60,000 bases of DNA from Nematostella vectensis (lineage: Eukaryota; Cnidaria; Anthozoa; Actiniaria; Edwardsiidae), in the NCBI RefSeq assembly GCF_932526225.1, contig NC_064038.1, forward strand, positions 15,991,575-16,051,574, read 5' to 3'. Positions 1 to 10,098 of the stretch are shown here, in pieces (position 1 is the stretch's first letter; the number at the start of each line of letters is the position of its first letter). The notes below the pieces were generated by a model. That model was given only the letters and a program-made list of their open reading frames with translations. It did not search any database and was not told where the DNA came from. The translations under genes and the position numbers were made by a program.

Positions 1-2259
1 TGGTTTCTTTCGGTCGTGGGTATCTATGGTTCCTTTCAGTCGTGGGTATCTATGGTTCCTTTCGGTCGTGGGTATCTATGGTTCCTTTCAGTCGTGGGTA
101 TCTACGGTTCCTTTCGGTCGTGGGTATCTATGGTTCCTTTTAGTCGTGGGTATCTATGGTTCCTTTCAGTCGTGGGTATCTACGGTTCCTTTCGGTCGTG
201 GGTATCTATGGTTCCTTTCGGTCGTGGGTATCTATGGTTCCTTTCGGTCGTGGGTATCTATGGTTTCTTTCGGTCGTGGGTATCTATTGTTCCTTTCAGT
301 CGTGGGCATCTATGGTTCCTTTCGGTCGTGGGTATCTATGGTTCCTTTCGGTCGTGGGTATCTATGGTTCCTTTCGGTCGTGGGTATCTATGGTTTCTTT
401 CGGTCGTGGGTATCTATGGTTCCTTTCAGTCGTGGGTATCTATGGTTCCTTTCGGTCGTGGGTATCTATGGTTCCTTTCAGTCGTGGGTATTTATGGTTC
501 CTTTCGGTCGTGGGTATCTATGGTTCCTTTCGGTTGTGGGTATCCATGGTTCCTTTCGGTCGTGGGTAATTATGGTTCCTTTCGGTCGTGGGTATCTATG
601 GTTCCTTTCAGTCGAGGATATCTATGGTTCCTTTCGGTCGTGGTCGTGGGTATCTATGGTTCCTTCCAGTCGTGGGTATCTATGGTTCCTTTCAGTCGTG
701 GGTATCTATGGTTCCTTTCAGTCGTGGGTATCTATGGTTCCTTTCGGTCGTGGGTATCTATGGTTCCTTTCGGTCGTGGGGATCTATGGTTCCTTTCAGT
801 CGTGGGCATCTATGGTTCCGTTCGGTCGTGGGTATCTATGGTTCCTTTCGGTCGTGGGTATCTATGGTTCCTTTCAGGCGTGGGTATCTATGGTTCCTTT
901 TAGTCGTGGGTATCTATGGTTCCTTTCGGTCGTGGGTATATATGGTTCCTTTCAGTCGTGGGTATCTATGTTTCCTTTCAGTCGTGGGTATCTCTGGTTC
1001 CTTTCAGTCGTGGGTATCTATGGTTCCTTTCGGTCGTGGGTATCTATGGTTCCTTTCGGTTGTGGGTATCTATGGTTCCTTTCTGTCGTGGGTATCTATG
1101 GTTTCTTTCGGTTGTGGGTATCTATGGTTCCTTTCGGTCGTGGGTATCTATGGTTCCTTTCTGTCGTGGGTATCTATGGTTCCTTTCGGTTGTGGGTATC
1201 TATGGTTCCTTTCGGTCGTGGGTATCTATGGTTCCTTTCAGTCATGGGCATCTATGGTTCCGTTCGGTCGTGGGTATCTATGGTTCCTTTCGGTCGTGGG
1301 TATCTATGGTTCCTTTCAGTCGTGGGTATCTGTGGTTCCTTTCTGCCGTGGGTATCTATGGTTCCTTTCGGTTGTGGGTATCTATGGTTCCTTTCGGTCG
1401 TGGGTATCTATGGTTCCTTTCGGTCGTGGGTATTTATGTTTCCTGTCGGTCGTGGGTATCTATGGTTCCTTTCGGTTGTGGGTATCTATGGTTCCTTTCG
1501 GTCGTGGGTATCTATGGTTCCTTTCGGTCGTGGGTATCTATGGTTCCTTTCGGTCGTGGGTATCTATGGTTCCTTTCAGTCATGGGTATCTATGGTTCCT
1601 TTCGGTTGTGGGTATCTATGGTTCCTTTCAGTCGTGGGCATCTATGGTTCCGTTCGGTCGTGGGTATCTATGGTTTCTTTCGGTCGTGGGTATCTATGGT
1701 TCCTTTCGGTTGTGGGTATCTATGGTTCCTTTCGGTTGTGGGTATCTATGGTTCCTTTCTGTCGTGGGTACCTATGGTTCCTTTCGGTTGTGAGTATCTA
1801 TGGTTCCTTTCGGTCGTGGGTATCTATGGTTCCTTTCGGTCGTGGGTATCTATGGTTCCTTTCGGTCGTGAGTATCTATGGTTCCTTTCGGTCGTGGGTA
1901 TCTATGGTTCCTTTCGGTTGTGGGTATCTATGGTTCCTTTCGGTCGTGGGTATCTATGGTTCCTTTCAGTCGTGGGTATCTATGGTTCCTTTCGGTTGCG
2001 GGTATCTATGGTTCCTTTCGGTCGTGGGTATCTATGGTTCCTTTCGGTTGTGGGTATCTATAGTTCCTTTCGGTCGTGTGTATCTATGGTTCCTTTCGGT
2101 TGTGGGTATCTATGGTTCCTTTCGGTTGTGGGTAATTATGGTTCCTTTCGGTTGTGGGTATCTATGGTTCCTTTCGGTTGTGGGTATCTATAGTTCTTTT
2201 CGGTCGTGAGTATCTATGGTTCCTTTCGGTCGTTGGTATCTATGGTTCCTTTCAGTTGT
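1..2259. repeat. 26-bp minisatellite, about 87 copies, extends off the left edge
   Basis: Near-perfect tandem units of 26 bp containing TATCTATGGTTCC and TCGTGGG, with common variants at one position (CGG/CAG/CTG) and CGTGGG/TGTGGG. Because 26 is not a multiple of 3 and the unit has no stop in any forward phase, all three forward frames stay open and yield spurious proteins of up to about 727 residues with a 26-residue period. By position it lies in the intron between the first and second exons of TB4; this is inferred because the upstream exon is outside the window. The left end is not seen. Confidence 0.95.
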
Positions 2260-3007
2260 AGAACTCCCATTTTCCCATTTTCCCAATTTGCGCCTACAAA
2301 GTCTTTTGAAGAAGAGTGCAGTCTTTTAAAGGCGCATTGTTACCAGTTTACTTCCGGTCGATTACGTAACACAATCTCCGATGATTTTTAACGGAAAACG
2401 CGAAAAATATTTCAAAATATTGAAAACGGTTTGTCTATTGCAAGTTTCTTCGAGGATGTGATTGATAATTTAGAGCGGATGGCATGTAAATATCTCGGAT
2501 TCTAATCGATTCTTTTGTCTTTTAACGGTCGTGGTTTCCGTCGGACCTCCGGAAGTGAACTGGTGACAATGCGGCTTTAATCTTGAACTTGTGAAAAGCA
2601 TATTCACGGCTCCCCTTCTCTTTCTGTTTTGTTGCTGAATCAACGATGAGTGATGTCCTGATTTGCTTTCATCTTTCTATTTAGAGGTTGATATCTAGTA
2701 CAATTCCGTACCATAAATACAATTCTTTTCTAGCTTGATTGTGTATAAAAAAGGTTACAAGCTGGTTTCACATTCGAAAGTTAAACGAGAAATATATATA
2801 CCCTTGTTTTATACACGTTTTTATACCCTTGTGGTTTGTAAGCTAAACATTTGTGTTGTTAACAAACCTGTAGACTTAAACTAAATCTAGTCCCAGTGTT
2901 TATTGGGTAATTTTGAATATAGCGTCTACTGCAACTATACGCCATATTGGAAATTACCCAGAAGACCCTGGTGAAGAGGTTTGAGTTAAACTTCCTTCTT
3001 TCTGTAG
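2260..3007 (+). other. Intron remainder, no gene seen
   Basis: Unique, moderately AT-rich DNA between the 26-bp array and the TB4 C8 exon. The only notable local element is the polypyrimidine and AG acceptor at its right end. I see no coding segment or RNA gene. Confidence 0.6.
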
Positions 3008-3076
3008 CCGAATACAACCGTCTATGCCCGGGAGGTCCTGGGTTTGTCCCTAACCCAAACACGACTGTCATCGTGG
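3008..3076 (+). CDS. FBN: Fibrillin exon: C-terminal part of TB4 (cysteine 8) and linker
   Basis: A 23-codon exon reading EYNRLCPGGPGFVPNPN then TTVIV, between a TTTCTGTAG acceptor and a GTGAGT donor. It supplies the eighth cysteine of a TB domain whose first seven cysteines must lie upstream of the window. The LCPGG-GF-PNP signature is close to the segment that follows the fourth conventional TB domain of human fibrillin-1, which fixes the register of the whole gene. An alternative reading as part of a 99-residue minus-strand ORF has no support. Confidence 0.88.
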
Positions 3077-3677
3077 GTGAGTATGTGATAGAGAATGGTT
3101 TAAAAAAATCGGCCCTGCTTTTTTGGTATATATTATCTGAAAATAAATCAGTCAACAAAAAAACTGGTAGTCGTCTTTGTCAAATCTTTTGCCAGTTTTC
3201 TTCAAGACTTTAAAAACGACCATTTGTCAGAGTCGACTACCAGGTTTTTGTGAACTATATTGATTAATCTGGTTACAGAACACAACTGTTTGGATATTTT
3301 ATTGATTCTGAAAATAACACGGTATATCTGCAAGGAAACTTGAAAATAACCATCCTTGACTTAAGCCCGATGCTTTGTAAATGACATTTGATTGTAACTT
3401 AGTTACTTGTTTGATTTAGCTGAAGGAAATGCATGCTTTGTGTGACTCGCTGTTGTAAAAAAAATGGCGAACAATGCGCCCTTTTGAATGGGGCTTAGAT
3501 CCTTAGGCGTTTGGTCCTAGTAGTTCTCCGTGTTCTCCTCAGAAACCAGGTTTTACATTGAGACACAGTCTGAACGTATTATTAAACTTCTTCATTGTTT
3601 TTTTTAGAAAAAACAATTGACCAAAGGCTCCCAAGTACTATTTAATGATGTATTCTTGTTGGCTTTTCTTGTTACAG
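3077..3677 (+). other. Intron, no other feature seen
   Basis: 601 bp of unique, AT-rich intron between the TB4 C8 exon and the first complete cbEGF exon. A T-rich run near 3598-3606 and TTGTTACAG form the acceptor region. Confidence 0.7.
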
Positions 3678-3803
3678 ATGTGGACGAGTGTAAAGAGTTG
3701 CCCGATATATGCAGGGAGGGCAAATGTCAGAATACCATCGGTAGCTATATCTGCACTTGTCCGAAGGGACTCAGACATGACCCGAGCTCAGGCAAATGTA
3801 AAG
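3678..3803 (+). CDS. FBN: Fibrillin exon: cbEGF (first after TB4)
   Basis: A 42-codon phase 1-1 exon encoding one complete cbEGF. It opens with DVDEC and has six cysteines. CQNTIGSYIC carries the hydroxylatable Asn and the packing aromatic, so calcium binding is expected. Acceptor TTGTTACAG, donor GTATGT. The ELPDIC-REGKC stretch matches the human cbEGF at the same position (ELPGLC-QGGKC). Confidence 0.95.
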
Positions 3804-4283
3804 GTATGTACCAATACACGGCTAAAAAAGACAATAGCTGCGGTCTCTAGCGCAAAACGGTGCCTTAAAAGCCTTTCTATTATTCGTATTTATAGTGACA
3901 GTTATAAGGAGTTATAAAGATAAAGAGAGTTTTTTACATGTGTCTGGGTATTGAAGACAATTCTCTCGATTGATTTTATAAATGATACAATAAGTGTGAT
4001 GATAACATAATTATGATACAAACTAAGGACATAATAATAAAAAAGCGCGTAAGAAAGCAGTCCAAAAAATCAAAATGGCAGTTAATTTCAAGATATGAAT
4101 AACCAAGGAATAACCACGGGACCACCTAGAGGAATAAAAGGTACCCTAGATAGGACATAACTGAACGGTTATCGGGTATCTTTTCGCATTCGGAATCTTA
4201 CCAGACCTACCTAAAGGGACTTCTTGGTGCACAAAAGGTCAACGACTAAATTGACCCAATTTCATTTACTTGTTTCGTTTAAG
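3804..4283 (+). other. Intron, no other feature seen
   Basis: 480-bp unique AT-rich intron; nothing beyond the splice sites is recognised. Confidence 0.7.
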
Positions 4284-4412
4284 ACATCGACGAGTGCGCG
4301 GAGTATCATCATCTGTGCGGGCTCAAAGGCCAATGTGTCAACACTGTTGGGAGCTACAGGTGTAACTGCCCCCCTGGAATCGACCTGGACAGGAAAACGA
4401 ACATGTGTGTAG
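4284..4412 (+). CDS. FBN: Fibrillin exon: cbEGF (second after TB4)
   Basis: A 43-codon phase 1-1 exon, DIDECAEYHHLC then CVNTVGSYRC and CPPG, with six cysteines and the complete calcium consensus D-x-D-E plus N and Y. Donor GTAAGA. It directly precedes TB5, as in vertebrate fibrillins. Confidence 0.95.
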   Translation, partial: TSTSARSIIICAGSKANVSTLLGATGVTAPLESTWTGKRTCV

Positions 4413-4785
4413 GTAAGAAGAGCTTGGTGGTTAGGGGGCGGGGGGAGGGAGGGGTCACAGTGACACCCATATAAGGTAGGGCAACCAAAAAACTTCATTT
4501 GGTACCGGGCCCTCAAATCACTCGCATTCCCTTCTGCTCGCTTTCGAGGACTCGTCTCCAGGTGTTTCTCGTCGTCCGTCATCGGTTTCCGTTTTCTCTG
4601 AGGGTCCCACATTCCATGGCGTACCTCGCAGTGTTATCTATAGGCTTGCGCATGTATTCTCTAACTGTCCTCAAATTCTATTTCTGAGTGGCACCGCCAT
4701 TCTTACCTCTGCTCTTGTCCATGGTTGTTTATTTGTTACTTTGTCAGTCCAATAGATACCAAAAATAAGCACGAGTTAAAAGGTT
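4413..4785 (+). other. Intron, G-rich start, otherwise featureless
   Basis: Holds a short G-rich stretch near 4433-4453 (runs of G interrupted by A) just downstream of the donor. No gene is seen. Confidence 0.6.
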
Positions 4786-5014
4786 ATCATTTAATTTCAT
4801 CCGCTTTTACGCGTGCGCAGACGATAGCCGGAGGTGACTGCGTTATCATGATTTTCTTTTATGGGTGCAGATAAACGGAAGTGACTGAGTTATGATGATT
4901 TTTTACACGTGTGCAGATAAATGGAAATGACTGCGTTATCATGAATTTCTTTTACACGCGCGCAGATAACCGGAAGCGACTGCGTTATCATGAATTTCTT
5001 TTACACGCGCGCAG
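4786..5014 (+). repeat. Tandem array built from the TB5 acceptor and exon start (4 units plus exon)
   Basis: Four consecutive segments with acceptor-like CAG ends at 4820, 4870, 4916 and 4965 repeat the real acceptor at 5014 (spacing 50, 46, 49, 49 bp). Each contains a T-rich tract, a GCAG or TGCAG end and a copy of the first 25 or so exon bases (ATAACCGGAAG-like). Divergence decreases towards the exon. Use of an upstream copy would read into an in-frame TAA at the next junction. Confidence 0.9.
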
Positions 5015-5179
5015 ATAACCGGAAGCGGCTGTGTTACCATGACGTCCAGTCAGGTGCCCTACCTATCTGTAAGGAACACTTCAGCGTCAACATCACGCGC
5101 CAAGAATGCTGCTGTACCATCGGAAAATCCTACAAAGACGAAAACGACGTCTGCGAACGCTGTCCAACCAAAGATTCAG
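5015..5179 (+). CDS. FBN: Fibrillin exon: TB5 domain, cysteines 1-7
   Basis: A 55-codon phase 1-1 exon encoding the main part of a TGF-beta-binding-protein (TB) domain: RLCYHDV, PIC, the diagnostic CCC triplet in QECCCTIGKSY, then VCERCP. That gives seven cysteines; the eighth is in the next exon. NIT in the middle is a potential N-glycosylation site. The exact start is chosen as the last of five similar acceptors, because only this one continues into the full TB sequence without a stop. Confidence 0.94.
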
Positions 5180-5825
5180 GTATTTAACCTGTCACGTGAT
5201 CACACACAGTAGTTGTCATTTCTAAGCACAAACCACAAAGGGCGACTTGTAATAAGAACTCACATGTTGGATGAGAGACTCGCGCGAAAAAGCACAAGGC
5301 AACTTATTCAGCGTTAAAGAATCAGCCTAAAGGTTTCTATTTCAGCAGCACGTTTATATTGTCATTGAAAAAGTGTTTTCTCTGTTGTGACAGACACAGC
5401 GATTACTGTGTTTATTTTGCCGTTTTGCCACTCATAAGGCACTTGATTTTTTCAGGCAAGTCGCCCATTGAATCGTCATAGACGCAGATTTATGTATTGG
5501 CTGAGTGCTATAAGCCATTATACATTTTACATTTACATTACCAAAAGCTGGGGAGCCGAATCTGTCAAATGTTCGTCTTTCAAAAGACTTCTTCAGGGCA
5601 GACTGTTGGTGAACCATATAATATTCTGGTTAACGAACCCGGCTATTGTAGTATTTTGATGGCTACATTTCATTATATATATGAATTTCTTATTTGTTAT
5701 TCTAAACAGCCATCGATCCGCTAACGAGATGTATATAGTCGTAAAACATCTTCCTGAAATATGTATTTATAAAAACACCCTATGACAGTTTTAATTAAAT
5801 TTTTTGGTATTACATTCTTTTTCAG
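5180..5825 (+). other. Intron inside TB5, with one hammerhead-like repeat
   Basis: 646-bp intron separating cysteines 1-7 from cysteine 8, as in other TB domains here. It holds a degenerate copy of the hammerhead-like motif at 5562-5601 (listed separately). The remainder is AT-rich and unannotated. Confidence 0.7.
5562..5601 (-). repeat. Hammerhead-ribozyme-like repeat, copy 1 (degenerate)
   Basis: On the minus strand it reads CTGCC, CTGAAGA, then a GTCTT/AAGAC hairpin with a TTGA loop, then GAAC, ending GACAG. The outer CTGCC/GACAG stem has one mismatch and the GAAA core is changed to GAAC, so this copy looks inactive. Other copies are at 10006, 15177 and 59786. Confidence 0.55.
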
Positions 5826-6056
5826 CGGGCTATCAGGTGCTATGTCTAAGCAAACCCCCTCCCGTCAATACCATAGATATAACTCTCCCCGTGACTCCTC
5901 GTCCCTACTTCACTGGTGTGGCACCGCTCGGGCATAGTACCGAATTCAACCCTTTCCCTGACGTAAGCACTGTCCCTGGCCCCACGGGAGCTCCACAAAG
6001 GCTTTCTACTAAAGCTGTTTCTACTGTTCTGCCAACAACCGCCTTCACGGGCATCG
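5826..6056 (+). CDS. FBN: Fibrillin exon: TB5 cysteine 8 plus Pro/Thr-rich linker
   Basis: A 77-codon phase 1-1 exon. GYQVLC provides cysteine 8 of TB5. About 68 residues rich in P, T, S and V follow (for example PPPVNT and PVTPRPYF), with no further cysteine, then a GTGAGT donor. Human fibrillin-1 has only a short linker here, so this is a lineage insertion. It probably makes an extended, possibly O-glycosylated hinge between TB5 and the seven-cbEGF block. Confidence 0.88.
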
Positions 6057-7192
6057 GTGAGTTATCAAACGTAACGAGCAAAAGAGCCAGTAATTGTTAT
6101 GAGAGGAGTTGTCCTAAACAGTTTCTTGTGGTTGTCAAAATGCGCAGCTTACGTTAATGCTCGTTTTTAGCGCTCAGCTTTCAATAAGCACCCTGCTTCG
6201 TACAACAGCCCCCCCTTCGGTGGAAAATTAAGGGTGTTGGAACATTTCTCGTTACTTGGCGATTCGGTTGTTAGGCGCGCGCGATCATCCGGGTACTTCA
6301 CATTTTTAGGCGGGAAAATCTAATGGCGGGAAAAGAATTTACACGCGCGCGACATTCTTAGCTTCGAAAACAAACGCCGAAACTGGCAAAAAAAGGTAAT
6401 AAAACAACAAATACTGTAAAACAAAAATAGGCGAGCATGATTTTTTACCTAGGGCACCTACTTGGCGACCTCAAGTGCAGATTTGAGCAGGAAAAGAGTT
6501 TTTTCAATGCATATTTCACTGTTAAAAAGCGAAAGAATATTCGATATTTTGATAACAAAATTTTCTCACAACATTCGCATTTGTAACCAGGGTTTAGCGC
6601 AATTCTCAATTGCGCATGCGTAGATAATTCTACTTCCGGTTTGCGTTTCCAACTCTATAATCTTTGAGGAGAGTGGACTGATCGCTATTTTTTTAGGCAA
6701 AGAATATTCACCTATTTGCCGTCTACGGAACTACGTAGACTATCGATTTTCCGATATTTTAAAAATTAAAGAAATTATTTTAAGTGTGGAAAAATAAAAA
6801 TTAAAACTGCGAAAATTTAATAATTTGGAAGAATCGAAAAAAGCATACGTAACTTTGTATGCACCCTCCTGAATAATATTATAAAGCCACATTTATCATT
6901 GCAGATACTTCAACAGCTAAGATTATAGAATTTTTCTGTTGTGACGTAATGTGATGGTTCATCGCCGGATGACGTCATCAAAATTAAAATATTAATTAAC
7001 TAAATTCATTTTATTTCACAATTATTTGGCGGATTTATAGCGTTTCAAAGTTTCCTTAGCAACGGCCCTCAGAGAAATGTCCCAACAACCTTAAGGCGCC
7101 CTCTTAAAAAAAAAAATGAAACTGCCCGAGGCAACTATAGATGCGAATGCCACCTCGGATACAAGTCATTATCATATTATTTTTTTAATCAG
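6057..7192 (+). other. Intron with a partial exon duplicate near its 3' end
   Basis: 1,136 bp, AT-rich from about 6480 to 7080. It contains a stretch copied from the downstream cbEGF exon at 7121-7165. I see no gene or recognisable transposon in the rest. Confidence 0.65.
7121..7165 (+). pseudogene. Partial duplicate of the adjacent cbEGF exon (exon relic)
   Basis: This 45-bp stretch repeats 7245-7289 with only a few differences; both contain GAGGCA, CTATAGATGCGAATGCC and CTCGGATACAAG. It holds the middle of the cbEGF (G-x-YRCECHLGYK) with neither acceptor nor donor, so it cannot act as an exon. It sits 27 bp upstream of the real exon. Confidence 0.85.
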
Positions 7193-7318
7193 ACGTTGAC
7201 GAGTGTAGACTTATTCCTGAACTCTGTCTGTACGGCCTGTGCATTAACACACGAGGCAGCTATAGATGCGAATGCCACCTCGGATACAAGATTGACGAGA
7301 AGGGGATCATCTGTAAAG
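7193..7318 (+). CDS. FBN: Fibrillin exon: cbEGF 1 of 7 after TB5
   Basis: A 42-codon phase 1-1 exon, DVDECRLIPELC, CINTRGSYRC, with six cysteines and a full calcium consensus. Acceptor TTTTTAATCAG, donor GTAGGG. Part of its sequence is copied in the upstream intron. The I-PELC stretch parallels the human cbEGF after TB5 (EIPGVC). Confidence 0.95.
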
Positions 7319-7715
7319 GTAGGGCCATGCGCCATTATACCCGTTATCATCATCAGTCCACTTCATTATCATAGTAAATAAAATAATGACAATATCAACG
7401 GCAACGACAGTAACCATAACAATGATAGTGACAGTGATAATAAGAACGACAACGACAATGACATTGTTAATGAGAACGACAACGACAATGATAGTGACAG
7501 TGATAATGAAAACGATGACGACAACGACAGTGATAATGAAAACGACAATGATAGTGACAGTGATAATGAGAACGACAACGTCAATGACAGTGATAATGAG
7601 ACCGACAATGACAATGACAATGATAATAATAATAATGACAATATCGTTTCTATCATCATCATCATCATCATGAGTCTTGTAGGTCTTTTCAATCTCCTTT
7701 TCTCCTGTTCTGCAG
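7319..7715 (+). other. Intron, mostly simple repeat
   Basis: 397 bp, dominated by the GAYAAY/GACAGTGATAA-type simple repeat described next; it ends in a pyrimidine-rich acceptor region (CTCCTGTTCTGCAG). Confidence 0.7.
7384..7672. repeat. Cryptically simple GACAAY/GATAAY repeat and TCA microsatellite
   Basis: About 260 bp of interspersed hexamers such as AACGAC, AATGAT and AGTGAC, then (TCA)n at 7652-7671. The purine-rich composition creates long serine/leucine-rich or threonine-rich spurious reading frames on both strands. These are not genes. Confidence 0.9.
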
Positions 7716-7838
7716 ACGTTGACGAATGCTTGATGAATCCTTGTGTGAGTCCCGCCAAATGCTTGAACACGTTTGGCAGCTTCCTGTGCAACTGCCCTGA
7801 AGGATTTACTCCTGACGTCACGGGACTCAAGTGCACAG
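7716..7838 (+). CDS. FBN: Fibrillin exon: cbEGF 2 of 7 after TB5
   Basis: A 41-codon phase 1-1 exon: DVDECLMNPC (short C1-C2 loop), CLNTFGSFLC, CPEGFTPD, six cysteines, calcium consensus intact. The human module at this position also has a short first loop. Only 84 bp separates it from the next exon, the shortest intron of the gene. Confidence 0.95.
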
Positions 7839-7922
7839 GTATCCCACCATTTAGAAACATGTTATTCAATCCTTATTACGACTGTTACGGCAGCTCACCT
7901 GTTTTTATGTGTTACTTTGAAG

Positions 7923-8045
7923 ATATGGACGAGTGTGGGACGCCGGGATACTGCGATCACGGCATGTGTAAAAACATGAACGGATCATTCAGTTGCGTCT
8001 GTAACCAAGGTTACCATTTGACGGACAACAAGCGAACATGCGTGG
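7923..8045 (+). CDS. FBN: Fibrillin exon: cbEGF 3 of 7 after TB5
   Basis: A 41-codon phase 1-1 exon, DMDECGTPGYC, CKNMNGSFSC, six cysteines. The acceptor (CTTTGAAG) has a weak pyrimidine tract. The donor is a strong GTAAGT, and the exon end with this donor is the seed of the downstream array. Skipping the donor gives a stop after about 13 codons. Confidence 0.94.
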
Positions 8046-9144
8046 GTAAGTATTACACCTTTAAGTTATCATACATGCGTGGGTAAGTATTACACCTTGA
8101 AGTTATTATACATGTGTGGGTATTACACCTTTAAGTTATCATGCATGTGTGGGTAAGTATTACACCTTTAAGTTATCATACATGTGTGGGTATTACACCT
8201 TGAAGTTATCATACATGTGTGGGTAAGTATTACACCTTTAAGTTATCATACATGTGTGGGTAAGTATTACACCTTTAAGTTATTATACATGTGTGGGTAT
8301 TACACCTTTAAGTTATTATACATGTGTGGGTAAGTATTACACCTTGAAGTTATTATTCATGTGTGGGTAAGTATTGCACCTTTAAGTTATTATACATGTG
8401 TGGGTAAGTATTACACCTTGAAGTTATCATGCATGTGTGGGTAAGTATTACACCTTTAAGTTATTATACATGTGTGGATATTACACCTTTAAGTTATCAT
8501 GCATGTGTGGGTAAGTATTACACCTTTAAGTTATCATACATGTGTGGGTAAGTATTACACCTTTAAGTTATTATACATGTGTGGGTATTACACCTTTAAG
8601 TTATTATACATGTGTGGGTATTACACCTTTAAGTTATTATACATGTGTGGGTAAGTATTACACCTTGAAGTTATTATTCATGTGTGGGTAAGTATTGCAC
8701 CTTTAAGTTATCATGCATGTGTGGGTAAGTATTACACCTTTAAGTTATCATACATGTGTGGGTATTACACCTTTAAGTTATCATACATGTGTGGGTAAGT
8801 ATTACACCTTTAAGTTATTATACATGTGTGGGTATTACACCTTTAAGTTATTATACATGTGTGGGTAAGTATTACACCTTGAAGTTATTATTCATGTGTG
8901 GGTAAGTATTACACCTTTAAGTTATCATACATGCGTGGGTAAGTATTACACCTTTAAGTTATTATACATGTGTGGGTATTACACCTTTAAGTTACCATGC
9001 ATGTGTGGGTAAGTATTACACCTTTAAGTTATCATACATGTGTGGGTAAGTATTACACCTTTAAGTTATTATACATGCGTGGGTAAGTATTACACCTTGA
9101 AGTTATCATACATGTGTGGGTAAGTATTACACCTTTAAGTTATT
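8046..9144 (+). repeat. 37/33-bp minisatellite iterating the cbEGF donor site (about 31 copies)
   Basis: The array starts at donor +1. A unit is GTAAGTATTACACC, TTTAAGTTATCA, then TACATGTGTGG, the last part matching the exon end ACATGCGTGG. Long units (37 bp) therefore contain exon tail plus a consensus GTAAGT. Short units (33 bp) have lost four bases (TAAG), so the donor becomes GTATTA. The long and short types are intermixed. Confidence 0.93.
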
Positions 9145-10005
9145 AGGCATAACCAGGCAAAGTCAAGCAACCTGACAAGACGACATCGTACGAAGGCTCG
9201 GTTGAACAAGGAGGAGAGGGGACTAGAGAAAGAGAAAGAAAAGAAGAAAAGGACGATGACGAAAAAAAAAACAAGAAGAGAAGTCCTGAGATGAAGGAAT
9301 TGGTGCGCATCACATGTGACTGACTTCAACTCGTCAGAATTTAGATACAGACTGCTTCACGCAGTTTACAATCACGAGTGAGTCCGTGTGTAACAATGCC
9401 ACTGAAGATTGTGCCTCTGGCCAGCGTTCCAAGCTGTTCTTTTATCGTCCCCCAATACAGGTTACCAAATGAAGTGCGAGGAGATGGCGGGATCTCCGTC
9501 TTTCAATCCTTATTGGAGAAGAAGAGGGATTCAGAGCCCCAGTGTGAAGGGCCAGGGGTTTAAACCAGACCTGGGATCGAACCCTTGCATAAGACGGCAC
9601 ACAGAGGCAATAAAAATCTACCCCTACTTAATAGGGAAAACAAAAGCTCACTAAAACGTACAATTTAGTATGTTTTCTAGTACGCAGCATCTAGGAGCTT
9701 GGTCATCCAAGGAAATGGAAATTATAATGCATAGATAAGGTTCGGGCGACCTGGCTGTACCACCGCGCATAAAAAAAAGAAAGAAAAAACACGGAAATGA
9801 ATGCGAACATGTAAGAAGATTTATTGCCATTGTGAGATCCAAGACTTTTAAAAGTACTTTTACTAACAGAGCTGTTAAATATTATATTGCACAAGTAACA
9901 ACTTATAAACGGATGAAAAACTGTGTGCCTTTTCTGATTTGTGTTTCTGGTTTTGGACGGTGAAAATGTATTGGATAAAATGATAGAATACACAAAAACT
10001 GGAAT

Positions 10006-10045
10006 TCGACAAATTTTGGTCTTTAATAAGACTTCTTCAGGGCAG
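10006..10045 (-). repeat. Hammerhead-ribozyme-like repeat, copy 2 (core mutated)
   Basis: The minus strand shows CTGCC, CTGAAGA, then a GTCTT/AAGAC hairpin with an ATTA loop, then CAAA where GAAA is expected, so the core is broken. The flank CAAAAACTGGAA is shared with the other copies. Confidence 0.55.
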
Positions 10046-10047
10046 AA

Positions 10048-10059
10048 GTCATCATCATT

Positions 10060-10098
<39 letters not shown>
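10048..10098. repeat. (TCA)n microsatellite
   Basis: About 16 trinucleotide repeats, with one interruption (TTA), directly after a hammerhead-like repeat copy. Confidence 0.95.

Noticed and set aside
26-2209. A 727-codon open frame and several overlapping frames in the first 2.2 kb
   Set aside because: All arise from a stop-free 26-bp tandem unit; there is no codon bias, no start context and no domain, and the position is intronic.
7369-7869. Minus-strand Ser/Leu-rich ORF of 166 codons
   Set aside because: Created by simple-sequence repeats and overlapping two genuine splice junctions of the plus-strand gene.
9540-9600. tRNA gene or SINE suggested by a B-box GGTTCGATCCC (minus strand)
   Set aside because: No A-box at suitable distance and no cloverleaf; at best a SINE fragment.
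9360-9654. Short ORFs with cysteines that might be an extra exon
   Set aside because: Cysteine spacing fits neither EGF nor TB, and the seven-module count after TB5 is complete without it.
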